From Diplonema papillatum (Eukaryota; Euglenozoa; Diplonemea; Diplonemida; Diplonemidae), in NCBI GenBank assembly GCA_030068145.1, contig JAPJBO010000219.1:62001-126000 (forward strand): DNA of 64,000 nucleotides, given 5' to 3'. This document shows positions 11,421 through 20,617 of this stretch, one piece after another. Numbering within the stretch: the first letter of the stretch is position 1; each line of letters opens with the position of its first letter. The translations under genes were made by a program, and so were the position numbers. The notes under the pieces were generated by a model. It was not told the DNA's origin. It searched no databases and saw only the letters and a program-made list of their open reading frames with translations.

Positions 11421-12400
11421 CTACATTGATGCAAGTTGCAACAGTGGTTTTCGGTCAAATTTGGCCCATTACATTGATGTAACAGTGGGTTTCCGTCAAA
11501 TTTGGGCCATTACATTGATGTAACAGCGGTTTTCCGTCAGATTCTGCCCATTACATCAATGTAACTGTGGTTTTCCGTCAGATTCTGCCCATTACATTCA
11601 TGTAACAGTGGTTTTCGGTCAAATTTGGCCCATTACATTGATGTAACAGTGGTTTTCGGTCAAATTTGCCATTACACTGATGTAACAGTGGTTTTCCGTC
11701 AGATTCTGCCCATTACATTGATGTAACAGTGGTTTTCCGTCAAATTTGGGCCATTACATTGATGTAACAGTGGCTTTGCGTCAAATTTGGGCCATTACAT
11801 TGATGTAACAGTGGTTTTCCGTCAAATTTGGGCCATTACATTGATGTAACAGTGGTTTGTCAAATTTGGGCCATTACATTGATGTAACAGTGGTTTTCGG
11901 TCAAATTCGGGCCATTACATTGATGTAACAGTGGTTTTCCGTCAGATTCTGGCCATTACATTGATGTAACAGTGGTTTTCCGTCAGATTTGGGCCATTAC
12001 ATTGATGTAACAGTGGTTTTCCGTCAGATTTGGGCCATTACATCGATGTAACAGTGGTTTTCTGTCAAATTTGGGCCATTACATTGATGTAACAGTGGTT
12101 TTCGGTCAAATTCGGCCCATTACATTGATGTAACAGTGGTTTTCGGTCAAATTTGCCCATTACATTGATGTAACAGTGGTTTTCCGTCAAATTCTGCCCA
12201 TTACATTGATGTAACAGTGGTTTTCCGTCAAATTTGGGCCATTACATCGATGTAACAGCGGTTTTCCGTCAGATTCTGGCCATTACATCGATGTAACAGT
12301 GGTTTTCGGTCAAATTTGGGCCATTACATTGATGTAACAGTGGTTTTCCGTCAAATTCTGCCCGTTACATTGATGTAATGGCCCAAGTTTGGGCCATTGC
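11421..12400 (-). repeat. 41-bp satellite, right arm of PAL-1 (about 24 units)
   Basis: Same unit as the left arm in opposite orientation (TTACATTGATGTAACAGTGG, then TTTTCCGTCAAATTTGGGCC). Unit variants differ between arms, so the arms are not one recent copy-flip. The arrays appear to have evolved by local duplication. Confidence 0.9.
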
Positions 12401-12907
12401 GTTGATGTTTTTGGGGAGGGCCAGTGCAACTTGGACCTGATAGAGCCGTACCGTTCGGCCGGGGGGCAAAGCCCCCCGAACCCCCCCTTATTTCGACTTT
12501 CCAGAACAAACCAAACCCGTACATTTCAGCGGTGTCGGAAGCCAAGAAGGCAGGTGGTGAAAATGGAAACTGAAAAAAAAAAAAAAAATCCCGCGGGCTC
12601 GGGAGATTTGGGGGTGGGTGGGTCCCCCCCCCCCCTTTGGGCGGGCAGTTGGCCCGCCCGGGTAATAATCCGGCGTCCCTAAGTGGTCGTTACCTTTGTT
12701 GCGGTTTCGCTCACGATGAACAATCTTTCAATGAACCCCGCGGTTACAAATACCTGGCCTCGTGTAGTAGTGGACGCACCACGCGCGCTTTATACCCAGA
12801 TGATTATACCTCCCCCCCCCCCCCCCCCCCACGCGGTCGCATTATAATTAGTGGCCAATATGCACAGGGAAGATAAAAGAGGGGTACCCGGTACCATGCC
12901 CTCCACG

Positions 12908-12978
12908 CGTCGCGTGTTAAATAACCTGGCCTCGGTGGTGCAAGCACCACGCGCTCTTCAAACCCAAGAAGCATTTCC
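12908..12978 (+). repeat. tRNA-like short repeat (copy 1)
   Basis: TTAAATAACCTGGCCTCGGT, then GGTGCAAGCACCACGCGCTC and TTCAAACCCAAGAA, recurs almost exactly at 52250-52310 and in degraded form at about 12745-12800. TGGCCTCAGTGG resembles a Pol III A box and CTTCAAACCC a B box, but the spacing is short. A SINE-type origin is only a suggestion. Confidence 0.45.
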
Positions 12979-13029
12979 CCCGTAACGCGTTCCCTCCAAG
13001 CTAGACCATTATACAACGACCCCCGTAGC

Positions 13030-13345
13030 GCGCACGTTACAAGGACATCACGAACACCACGTAGGCGTCGCGAACGTACTTGCGAGACACGGCCGCATGA
13101 ACCACGCGTCCGGAGAAGACTTCTGCATCCCGGACTGCGAGGACCGGCTTCCTGAGTGGTCGCCCTCGTTCACGACGGGGCGAGTGCTGGCGAACTCGTG
13201 CGACCCCGCGCCCGGGTCGCCCAAGTACCTGACCGAAACGAAAGTCACCAAAATCCTGAAGGCGAGGCGGCGCGCGAGTCGGACCGGCTCTTCCTGAAGG
13301 GACGGGCTCCGGGGGTGCGCGGCTATCCACGGGAGCCACCGACGA
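13030..13345. other. GC-rich patch, possible decayed exon of uncertain strand
   Basis: Third codon positions are GC-rich as in the exons here. The plus strand reads SGEDFCIPDCEDRLPEWSP ... YLTETKVTKILKARRR. The minus strand is also open, ending VSRKYVRDAYVVFVMSL before a TAA near 13037. Neither gives a recognisable family, and a G-run of about 20 follows at about 13359. It may be a captured or degraded exon. Confidence 0.3.
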
Positions 13346-13439
13346 ACACACAACACGGGGGGGGGGGGGGGGGGGGGGCGTGCACGACCGGTCGGCGGCA
13401 CCAGCAGAGCTACGCGCAATTCAGGAAAAGCGAGGTATG

Positions 13440-14425
13440 AAAAGGTTGACGGCGCGCCGGAAGCAAGTGACACTCGAGGCAAAAAGTCGGAAAAGGGCCC
13501 GAAAAGTCTTCCCCCTTTCCTCCCTTTCCTCACCGCTTGACTAGGTCAACCGGAGACTTCCAATATACCCGGAGTTTTGCACCTCAAGGTACTCAATGCC
13601 AAGCTAGTCTACCCCTTACCTATGTGCTACCCGATGGTTGCACACGAGTCTGCGCTTCATCGATCCGGCTCTGGAGCGACCATCGGAACCTGTACCGAAC
13701 CTTTGCTGGGTACGTATCCGGCAAGATCCTTTCAGCATCTTTTGCCCAGAGCTAATCTCGGAACACGCTGCCACGGGTAGAAGCCGACGCAGCAGAACTC
13801 GTTCCACGAGGGAGTCTTTGTCTCGTTTCGAATTGAAGAGGCAAAGGAGAGTTCAAAGAACCGCAGAGATATGAAAATTTTGCAAACCGAATCCCCACGC
13901 TCTCCCTTCAGTCCGCGCGGGGGTCGTGAAGCATTTGCCGGCGGTGGCCAAAATAAAAAAAAACATCGACCGCATCGCAAAACTGTATCGTGCAACCGCT
14001 TTGCCAAGAGGCAACAGCGTTAAGAGCACACACACGAGACCGGAAGATTGCCGGCCATCGTCAGCACACGAAACAAGCCAGGGACGCGGTTGCGCCCGGC
14101 CGTTTGTTCCGTTAATTCGGCAACAAGTACACCGGCCTCCGAAGATGCTCTGAAAACAGGAGTGTGTTTTCGGCAGTGTTCGGCAGTGCGAGCCGGCCTC
14201 GCGAAGTAGGCCGCAGGTTCCGCAGGCGAGGTTTGCCTGGCGGCAGAGGACGCTAAGCGGACGAGACCCGCGCCGCACACACCGCTCCCGAGCACTCTTG
14301 CAATCCCCTCCCCCCCCGGCTCTACACCCTACGAGGCAAAAAGAAGACAAGTCAGTGCTGCCTAGCGAGTCGCAGTCACAATCAGGGCGAGTGCCCTGAA
14401 TTTTTCAACTGATTGCTCAGACACG
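13440..14425. other. no gene seen
   Basis: A GGTCAACCGGAGAC motif occurs at 13544. The rest is unassigned repeat-like sequence. A CGAGACCGGAAGATTGCCGG patch near 14035 reappears diverged near 15131-15150 with its surroundings, indicating an old duplication of about 150 bp (13950-14160 and 15040-15245). Confidence 0.4.
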
Positions 14426-14700
14426 GTTGTAGGGGCCTGCTCCCCCGTGACGGATTCGCCTGAGCTCTAGTAGCACGGGTGGTCCTGGCTGTGACGAGCT
14501 ACGAACAGCCGCCTGACAAACCAGACTCACACCGCAGTCCTGTCTGCAGACACTCAGGTTTCGCGCTGATGATGGTCCGCCTCATGTGTCCGTGGCTTAA
14601 AGGACCGAAACACGGCGCAGACGGGACCAGTGCGGTGTTGAGCACATACCCATTCCAAGCACGTTCTTGCAATCCCCCGGCCCGACACCCTACGAGGCGA
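14426..14700 (+). repeat. dispersed repeat R2
   Basis: The core GATGATGGTCCGCCT, GTCCGTGGCTTAAAGGACC, GACCAGTGCGGTGTTGAGC and CAAGCACGTTCTTGCAATCC recurs near 23975-24030, 48640-48755 and 50805-50915. The 5' part (TTGTAGGGGCCT ... GTGACGAGCTACGAAC) recurs near 47967-48048. No ORF is shared. Several copies end in a C-run. Confidence 0.7.
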
Positions 14701-14920
14701 CGAGTTCATGCACGAGCGTGGACTCGGGACGCACTAAATTCCTTTCCCCGATTCGCGGGGGCGGCGCGGAGTAGGGGTATAGAAAGAGAAAGTGGAACTG
14801 GTGTTTCCGTGGCAGAAAGAAGACGGCACAGGATGATCAGCTGCGCGACGACAGTGTGCGTAGTGTACCCACAACAATGAGTTTGTGGCAGACTAGCATC
14901 CGTGTGCAGTGCATTAGCCG

Positions 14921-15055
14921 GTTTGTTGAACGCTTACGCCCGCCACTAAACCCAGATTCACCTGTGTTTCGTGCGAGCTACAACACATTTACCTCCTTTG
15001 ATCTTTTACAGCTGGCAGCCAGTATTTCCTACAAAGCAGGTGCTTGTCCAAAATA
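14921..15055 (+). repeat. SINE-A copy (3' half)
   Basis: GTTGAACGCTTACGCCCGCC, ACTAAACCCAGATT and CCTACAAAGCAGGTGCTTGT match the 3' half of SINE-A (full copy at 23354-23579). The A-rich end is present. The 5' half is missing. Confidence 0.7.
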
Positions 15056-15764
15056 AGAAAAACATCGACGGTAGCACACAACTGCATCGTGCAAACGCTT
15101 CGCCAAGAGACAACAGCGTTGAGAGCACACACGAGACCCGAAATCTTCCGGTCGTCAACCACGAAACAAAACCAGGATGAAAATGCGCCCGGCTGCTTGC
15201 TCCGTTAATTCGGCAACAAAATGCACCGGTCCTCAAAGATGCTTTAAAAATACGGAGGTTTTCGCCGTGTGACGCAAATGTTCGTAGCCTAGCGACAACA
15301 CTCAGCTGTGCAGTCCAGGTTACCCGACCTATTCTTGCTCGGAAGCACGCCTTGTGATGCGAAGTCCCCACGCTTCTTAGACAGAAGTTACAGAACCACA
15401 CCGGTAACCTCTTATTGCCATGGAACTCCTCTATCCCCCCTTTTTCACTTGCTCCCCTCCTCCTTTCCCGCTCCTCCTTTTGTTTTTCTCCTCCCTCCCA
15501 CTATGAAGCGTAAGCTGTCATTCAAATTGTATTGCACACGACTTCCCTTGCGTTGAACTGCCTCCTCGTCTTCCGCCTCCCCCTCAGTGTTGCCGACGAC
15601 CGGTCAAACCGAAGACGAATTACACGGCGAACTCATGGTCCACACCCACCTCCTGCTACTCCTGATAGCGGTATTCCACCGCGTAGCAGATACCACCACA
15701 CCACGTAGCATCTACAAGGGTGTATGGTAACACTACGGGTGTACGTATCCCCACATACTGTCCA

Positions 15765-15856
15765 CGGCGTAACGACTTACGCCCGCCGTAGTAGTACGGG
15801 ACAGTAGTGGGGCGACCGGATACTCCTCGGAGAGGGGGTCCCTGCACTCTAACTCG

Positions 15857-15889
<33 letters not shown>

Positions 15890-15890
15890 T
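15765..15890 (+). repeat. LINE 3' end followed by (TC)n
   Basis: CGCCCGCCGTAGTAGTACGG, GGGGCGACCGGATACTCC and GTCCCTGCACTCTA match the end of the LINE at 56826-58145. Here, as there, the end is followed by CTCGTCTCTCTCTC. Only the non-coding tail is kept. Confidence 0.75.
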
Positions 15891-16074
15891 ACTGTTAGTG
15901 GTGATACGGTCCCAATACCACCTTCGGGATGACCTCACAGGTCGAGATCACGAGCTCGTGGATGCAATCCCCAGGTCGTCGTGGAGCCACGGAAGACGGA
16001 GTGGAAAGGCGCTTTTCCGGTGTGTCGGTGGCGTATTTCCATAGCAACACCTCAAAAGCGGGTATATGAGCCAA

Positions 16075-17266
16075 CCCCCCCCCCCCCCTAGGGCTATGTA
16101 GGATGGAAACGTTGGAAACGTTTCCGTTTCCGTTTCCGTTTCCGTTTCCTTCTTTTTGGCGGTGGATGGAAACGCCGTTTCTTTTCAAAAGAAACGGCTG
16201 GTATGCCACTAGTATACTGGCTGAAGGTCCGACCGGAAATGTGTGTCGAACGGCGGACCCCGCAATCCAGTGGGAAACCATGGACAAGGTGGCTTTGAAA
16301 AAGAGGGAGGAAAGAAGCATAAGAGTTGCGACCGCGTGGAGCAGACGCAACCACACGCATCCGGTTGTGATGACTTTGAGGTCTGCAGCTCTTTATACCA
16401 ATGGCTGTTGTAGCGACGATGCTCTGTTATGCGAGGCCGTTGGCCAACGCGCTGAAGACGATCGGGAAAGCACATCCGCTTCCAATAATAGGCTATACAG
16501 ATACGGTCGTTCAGGACAGCGGGAGCACCGCCGCGCCACAGGCTACAAGACCGGGGTTTTTCGGCGGCGTAAGACAAAGAGGGAGTGCAATCAGCATCAG
16601 GAGGTGAGAAGGGCACACGTATGCCGGGGCAATGTTGAACCCGCCAGAAAAGCGATGGCCACGCAGTAACGTGTGCGCTAAACATCGCTTGCCACAGTGC
16701 ACCTTGCATACGACGACGGGTGGCAACCGTCACCGGAAGGGGCACCATCGGGCGGTGTTGTCGGAGCATAGACAGCGACGGCAGGAAGAACCCCACCGAC
16801 AATGCAGAAGAGGACGGCAGATTCAAAAAGCCCCACTCGGCACGGCTGCCGATACAAGTAAACATGAGAACGTGGGTTGGAAGCAGCAGAGGACGAAGTG
16901 GTAGGCACAGAAGAGTGGAATCTGGTGTCAGAAAACCTCAGCATCCGCATGTGACGACATTCTGCATCATTAGCTTGTGGTTACCTATTTGCTCGTGTCA
17001 GATCGCCGATGAAAGAAAGCGGTGAGCATCAGCGACTGCTCTGCACAAACGAGACCGCGACGACACACAAGAAGGGGCCGAGCCAAGTCGAAGAACAGCC
17101 CAGGAAGGACCCGCGAAGTGGTATCCTATAGGACCCCTCAGCATGACCTTCCGGCGTTTCTTTTAAAAGAAACGGAAACGTTTCCGTTTCCGTTTCCGTT
17201 TCCGTTTCCATATTTCGAAAAAACTAAAAGAAACGGCGTTTCCATCCAACTTAGCCCTAGGGGGGG
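16075..17266. mobile_element. palindromic G/C-run element PAL-2
   Basis: The left end is a C-run then TAGGGCTATGTAGGATGGAAACG. The right end, read inversely, is a C-run then TAGGGCTAAGTTGGATGGAAACG. Each end carries a short (TTTCCG)n hexamer array (about 16118-16150 and 17170-17210) and a GAAACGGCG/CGCCGTTTC inverted motif. A 188-codon frame (16103-16669) exists inside but half of its start is hexamer translation, so I do not call a gene. No transposase was recognised. Confidence 0.65.
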
Positions 17267-18475
17267 TCAAAAGGTCTTTTTTTGCGTCAAAATGGTGACA
17301 TTTTCAGCCTGTAGACTTAACGGCAGTTTAAGGCTAAAAAAACATGCAACCCGCCTCAGAAATGCCCGGAAACGTGTTTTTGGGGAAAGTTTCATGGAAA
17401 ATGGCCCAGGGGGGGGTGTATTAGGTGATGGTTTTAGGGTGGACACCGTTTGGTACCGGCTAGCTGCCTGTGTGTGTGCTTCACTGTTCATACCATGCAA
17501 AGATGAGGCTACAATCACGTGCAGGCAGCCACAAATGGAAGCAACAAAAGGGCAAACGACACCCAGGAGGAAGGCAGCTATGAACGTTGCTCGTCTGGAT
17601 GGTTAACAACGTCCCAAAAGGTTCTCTGGGTCTTGCGCAAGCTGAGGTGTTGTTGACACCGCAGGCAGCAGCTCTTCCCCGAACTGCTGCTGGGGCGATA
17701 TTCACAAAGTTCGATGTCTTTCCGAGAAAAACAATGAGATGCTCTCATCCGTAGTGGGATTTTCCAGATCCCAACGTTTTTGTTGAAGGGATGCACGCGA
17801 CAGTGTCTTTTATTCAAGTTCGCCTTTCGTACACCACCCCGAAAGGGTCGCATTGCACACGCACGGAAGACAATACTGGTCACCGGGGTGTATCTGGTAC
17901 CTAACCCCAACGCACGTTGAGCTTGAACAAAAATAGAAAACTGGACTTGAACGAAAAGGTTCGGCGGTGGATTCATAGGGCTGCCACGACATAGCAGCTC
18001 AGGGCAGGGTATCTGCAGCTTGCGGTAGCACGCTACACGACACAGGCCACTACGAAAGCTGGCGCTGACGTCAAGGACTCGAGGGGGCGGCACGTTACGA
18101 AGCCGTACCTCATTGAGTCGCTTGTCGATGCCTCCTACGAAGCCCCACCATCCCCAACTCTCAGGAAAGTCTTTTGAGTAAAAATACATAGGTTTGGGCA
18201 GTGTTGTTTTCCTTCTTCGGTTCATGCTGTCACTATTTTTGGGGTTGTCACCTAAAAAGAAGAACACCGGTACCAAACGGTGTCCACCCTGAGTCCAAAA
18301 ATTGGGCACTCGTAAAAAGGCCTTTTCGGGGCACTTCAGCAGCCAAAAAGCATGTTTTAGGCATTTCTATACGGTTCTGGGGTGGTTTACCAAATTGTAT
18401 TGCCTTTAGGAGCCCCTATGTGGTTCCCAAAAAAATGACCTATTTTGACAGCTTTTGGCCCCCCCCCCCCGTGAA
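17255..18475. mobile_element. G/C-run bounded inverted-repeat element PAL-3
   Basis: A 24-bp perfect inverted repeat (AGGGTGGACACCGTTTGGTA) lies at about 17443-17467 and 18272-18296. Outside it, weakly similar arms of about 200 bp run out to a G-run (17260) and a C-run (18460). The left G-run is the same one that ends PAL-2, so the two elements abut or are nested. Confidence 0.5.
17578..18231 (-). CDS. hypothetical ORF inside PAL-3
   Basis: An uninterrupted minus-strand frame of about 217 codons from an internal Met (MNRRRKTTLP) to a stop at 17578 lies between the inverted arms. It is Cys-, Arg- and Pro-rich with a CLRCQQHLSL near the C-terminus. No family is recognised and codon bias is weak. 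It could be a chance open frame or an element-encoded protein. Confidence 0.25.
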   Translation of the reverse strand, partial: DSMNRRRKTTLPKPMYFYSKDFPESWGWWGFVGGIDKRLNEVRLRNVPPPRVLDVSASFRSGLCRVACYRKLQIPCPELLCRGSPMNPPPNLFVQVQFSIFVQAQRALGLGTRYTPVTSIVFRACAMRPFRGGVRKANLNKRHCRVHPFNKNVGIWKIPLRMRASHCFSRKDIELCEYRPSSSSGKSCCLRCQQHLSLRKTQRTFWDVVNHPDEQRS

Positions 18476-18595
18476 TTACTTTTTACCCCCGACACGTACT
18501 TTCCACCCCCCGAAAAACGGGGGGTAAAGAGTATAAATCCGGGGGTATAGAGTATAAATCGGGGGGTATAGAGTATAAATCGGGGGGTATAAATC

Positions 18596-18790
18596 GATGT
18601 CGGGGGGTGGAAATTTTTGTCGGGGGGTGGAAAGTACTTTTCGGGGGGTGGAAAGTACTTTTCGGGGGGTGGAAATTTTTTGTCGGGGGGTGGAAAGTAT
18701 TTTTCGGGGGGTGGAAAGTACTTGTCGGGGGGTGGAAAGTTTCGTCGGGGGGTGGAAAGTACTTTTCGGGGGGTGGAAAGTACTTTTCGG
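18596..18790 (+). repeat. 21-bp G-rich satellite (block 1)
   Basis: Unit TCGGGGGGTGGAAAGTACTT with variants GTGGAAATTTTTTG. Each unit has a G6 tract, so four units could in principle form a G-quadruplex. The same unit fills block 2 at 19912-20300. Confidence 0.9.
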
Positions 18791-19460
18791 GATTTTCGGG
18801 CAAACCCGAAATCGCAAACCCGCATACCCGTTCCCGCAAACCCGCATACCCGTTCCCGCAAACCCGCAAACCCGTTCCCGCAAACCCGCATACCCGAACC
18901 TGCAAACCCGCAAACCCAAACCCGCATACCCAAACCCGCATACCCGCGTACCCAAACCCGCAAACCCGCATACCCGAACCCGCATACCCGTTCCCGCAAC
19001 CCCGAAATCGCAAACCCGCATACCCGTTCCCGCAAACCCGCATACCCGAACCTGCAAACCCGAAACCGCAAACCCGCATACCCAAACCCGCATACCCGCG
19101 TACCCAAACCCGCAACCCGCATACCCGAACCCGCATACCCGTTCTTGCAAACCCGCATACCCGTTCCCGCAAACCCGCATACCCGAACCCAAACCCGCAA
19201 ACCCAAACCCGCATACCCAAACCCGCATACCCGTTACCCAAACCCGCAAACCCGCATACCCGAACCCGCATACCCGCTCCCGCAAACCCGCATACCCGAA
19301 CCTGCAAACCCGCAAACCCAAACCCGCATACCCAAACCCGCATACCCGCGTACCCAAACCCGCATACCCGCATACCCGCATACCCGAACCCGCATACCCG
19401 TTCCCGCAAACCCGAAATCGCAAACCCCGCATACCCGCAAACCCGCAAGCCCGCAGACCT
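18791..19460 (+). repeat. C-rich tandem array (AAACCCGCATACCCG)
   Basis: About 670 bp of 10-11-bp subunits (CCCGCAAACC, CCCGCATACC, CCCGTTCC, CCCGAACC) in mixed higher-order patterns. Short pieces of the same sequence occur at about 6676 and 41771. Confidence 0.9.
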
Positions 19461-19911
19461 GCAGATTGTGGCTGGAACTGTTTTTGCAAATACACACAGC
19501 AAATCAAAGAAAGGGGGGAAAGGTGGAAAATGCAGATCAAACGGGAGTAAAACGTGTACACGCTTATCCGACTCTTGACTTACTATGCCGTGTTCTGAAA
19601 GCTGTCGAGGGGCCCCTCCATAGGTTCTCGCATGATTCGTTCGCCTTTGTAACACTATCCGTTTGTAGTACGCTTCGCAATTGTGTTCTTGCACTCTAGC
19701 CGAATGGCGGGTGGCGGATTTCCGCGCTCGGGCGCAAGACACAATTATGCTGCTTTTGCAGTGCAAGCCGAACCCGGTTCGCGACTTCGGTTGCGGTAAA
19801 GTGTTACAAAGTCTTCGGCTTTCAGATCCGGATACGCGTATGCAACAGATAGTTAGAGGTCACTTGAAGGATACCCGTGTGCAGCGTTCGAAAGAGTTTG
19901 CGTATCTGGTC

Positions 19912-20300
19912 GGGGGGTGTTCGAGGGGTGGAAAGTACTTTTCTGGGGGTGGAAGTTTTTTTGTCCGGGGGTGGAAAGTACTTTTTGGGGGGTGGAAAAT
20001 TTCCATCGGGGGGTGGAAAGTACATTTTGGGGGGTGGAAATTTTTTGTCCGGGGGTGGATAGTGTTTTTCGGGGGGTGGAAAGTACTTTTCGGGGGGTGG
20101 AAATTTTTCGTCGGGGGGTGGAAAGTACTTTTCGGGGGGTGGAAATTTTTTGTCGGGGGGTGGAAAGTACTTTTCGGGGGGTGGAAAGTACTTTTCGGGG
20201 GGTGGAAAGTACTTTTCGGGGGGTGGAAAGTACTTTTCGGGGGGTGGAAAGTACTTTTCGGGGGGTGGAAAGTACTTTCGGGGGGTGGAAAGTACGTGTC
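19912..20300 (+). repeat. 21-bp G-rich satellite (block 2)
   Basis: Same unit and strand as block 1. It is homogeneous over 20160-20290, suggesting recent expansion, and is followed by a C-run at about 20316. Confidence 0.9.
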
Positions 20301-20535
20301 GGGGGTGTTGAGTACATCCCCCCCCCCCCCCCCCTGGGCTCGATTACGCGGCGATGCAGATTATCGCCACGGATTCATTGCATCCTAACCCAAACGATTG
20401 CGCGCCGATTAGTGACTAGAGAAGAGAACGAGTGTAAATTACCGGAGGTAGCACAAACTTCCAGACCAGCGGAGGCCACCGCAAAAAGATTTCTCACCAA
20501 TAGCAACGACCCCGCCCACTGACCACATGTAGCTG

Positions 20536-20612
20536 AACCTCACAAAAACAAACAAAAGGTTAAACGACACCATTCTTACGTCCCACGGGATCGTCGGAAA
20601 CACAAAAAACGC
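20536..20612 (+). promoter_or_regulatory. conserved leader block before membrane-protein gene
   Basis: About 75 bp ending GGGATCGTCGGAAACACAAA is shared (about 75% by eye) with 63482-63560 and its last part with 44017-44035 (ATCGCCGGAAACACAAA). In all three places it lies just before a coding exon. It may be a promoter, a 5' leader or the tail of a mobile element. Confidence 0.45.
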
Positions 20613-20617
20613 CAAAA

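Larger units (their letters stand above)
10324..12681. mobile_element. foldback-type element with satellite arms (PAL-1)
   Basis: Outer inverted repeats of ~38 bp lie at 10324-10362 and 12642-12681 (GGATTATTACCCGGGCGGGC and complement). Inside, a tandem array runs in one orientation (10441-11207) and the same array in inverse orientation (11421-12400), separated by ~210 bp. This is the organisation of Foldback-type DNA elements: long inverted repeats made of short direct repeats around a small middle. No transposase ORF exists. Target duplications could not be defined. Confidence 0.75.
18479..20310. mobile_element. satellite-filled foldback element PAL-4
   Basis: CCCCCGACACGTACTTTCC at the left end (about 18487) is the exact inverse of GGAAAGTACGTGTCGGGGG at the right end (about 20287). 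Between them are two G-rich satellite blocks, a C-rich array and about 450 bp of unique DNA. Long open frames in all phases here are translations of the repeats. Confidence 0.6.

Noticed and set aside
10441-12400. CRISPR-like array of regularly spaced repeats
   Set aside because: The whole 41-bp unit is repeated, there are no unique spacers, the two halves are inverted, and the setting is eukaryotic.
16103-16669. 188-aa gene in PAL-2
   Set aside because: The start is hexamer-repeat translation and the rest shows no motif or codon bias.
18480-20310. Telomere
   Set aside because: Units are 21 bp and 10-11 bp, interrupted by unique DNA, and genes continue on both sides. No simple TTAGGG-like repeat is seen.
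18406-20522. Several 200-430 codon ORFs
   Set aside because: They are translations of the 21-bp and 10-bp satellites in every phase (GGWKVLFGG-, NPHTRTR-type peptides) with no non-repeat domain.
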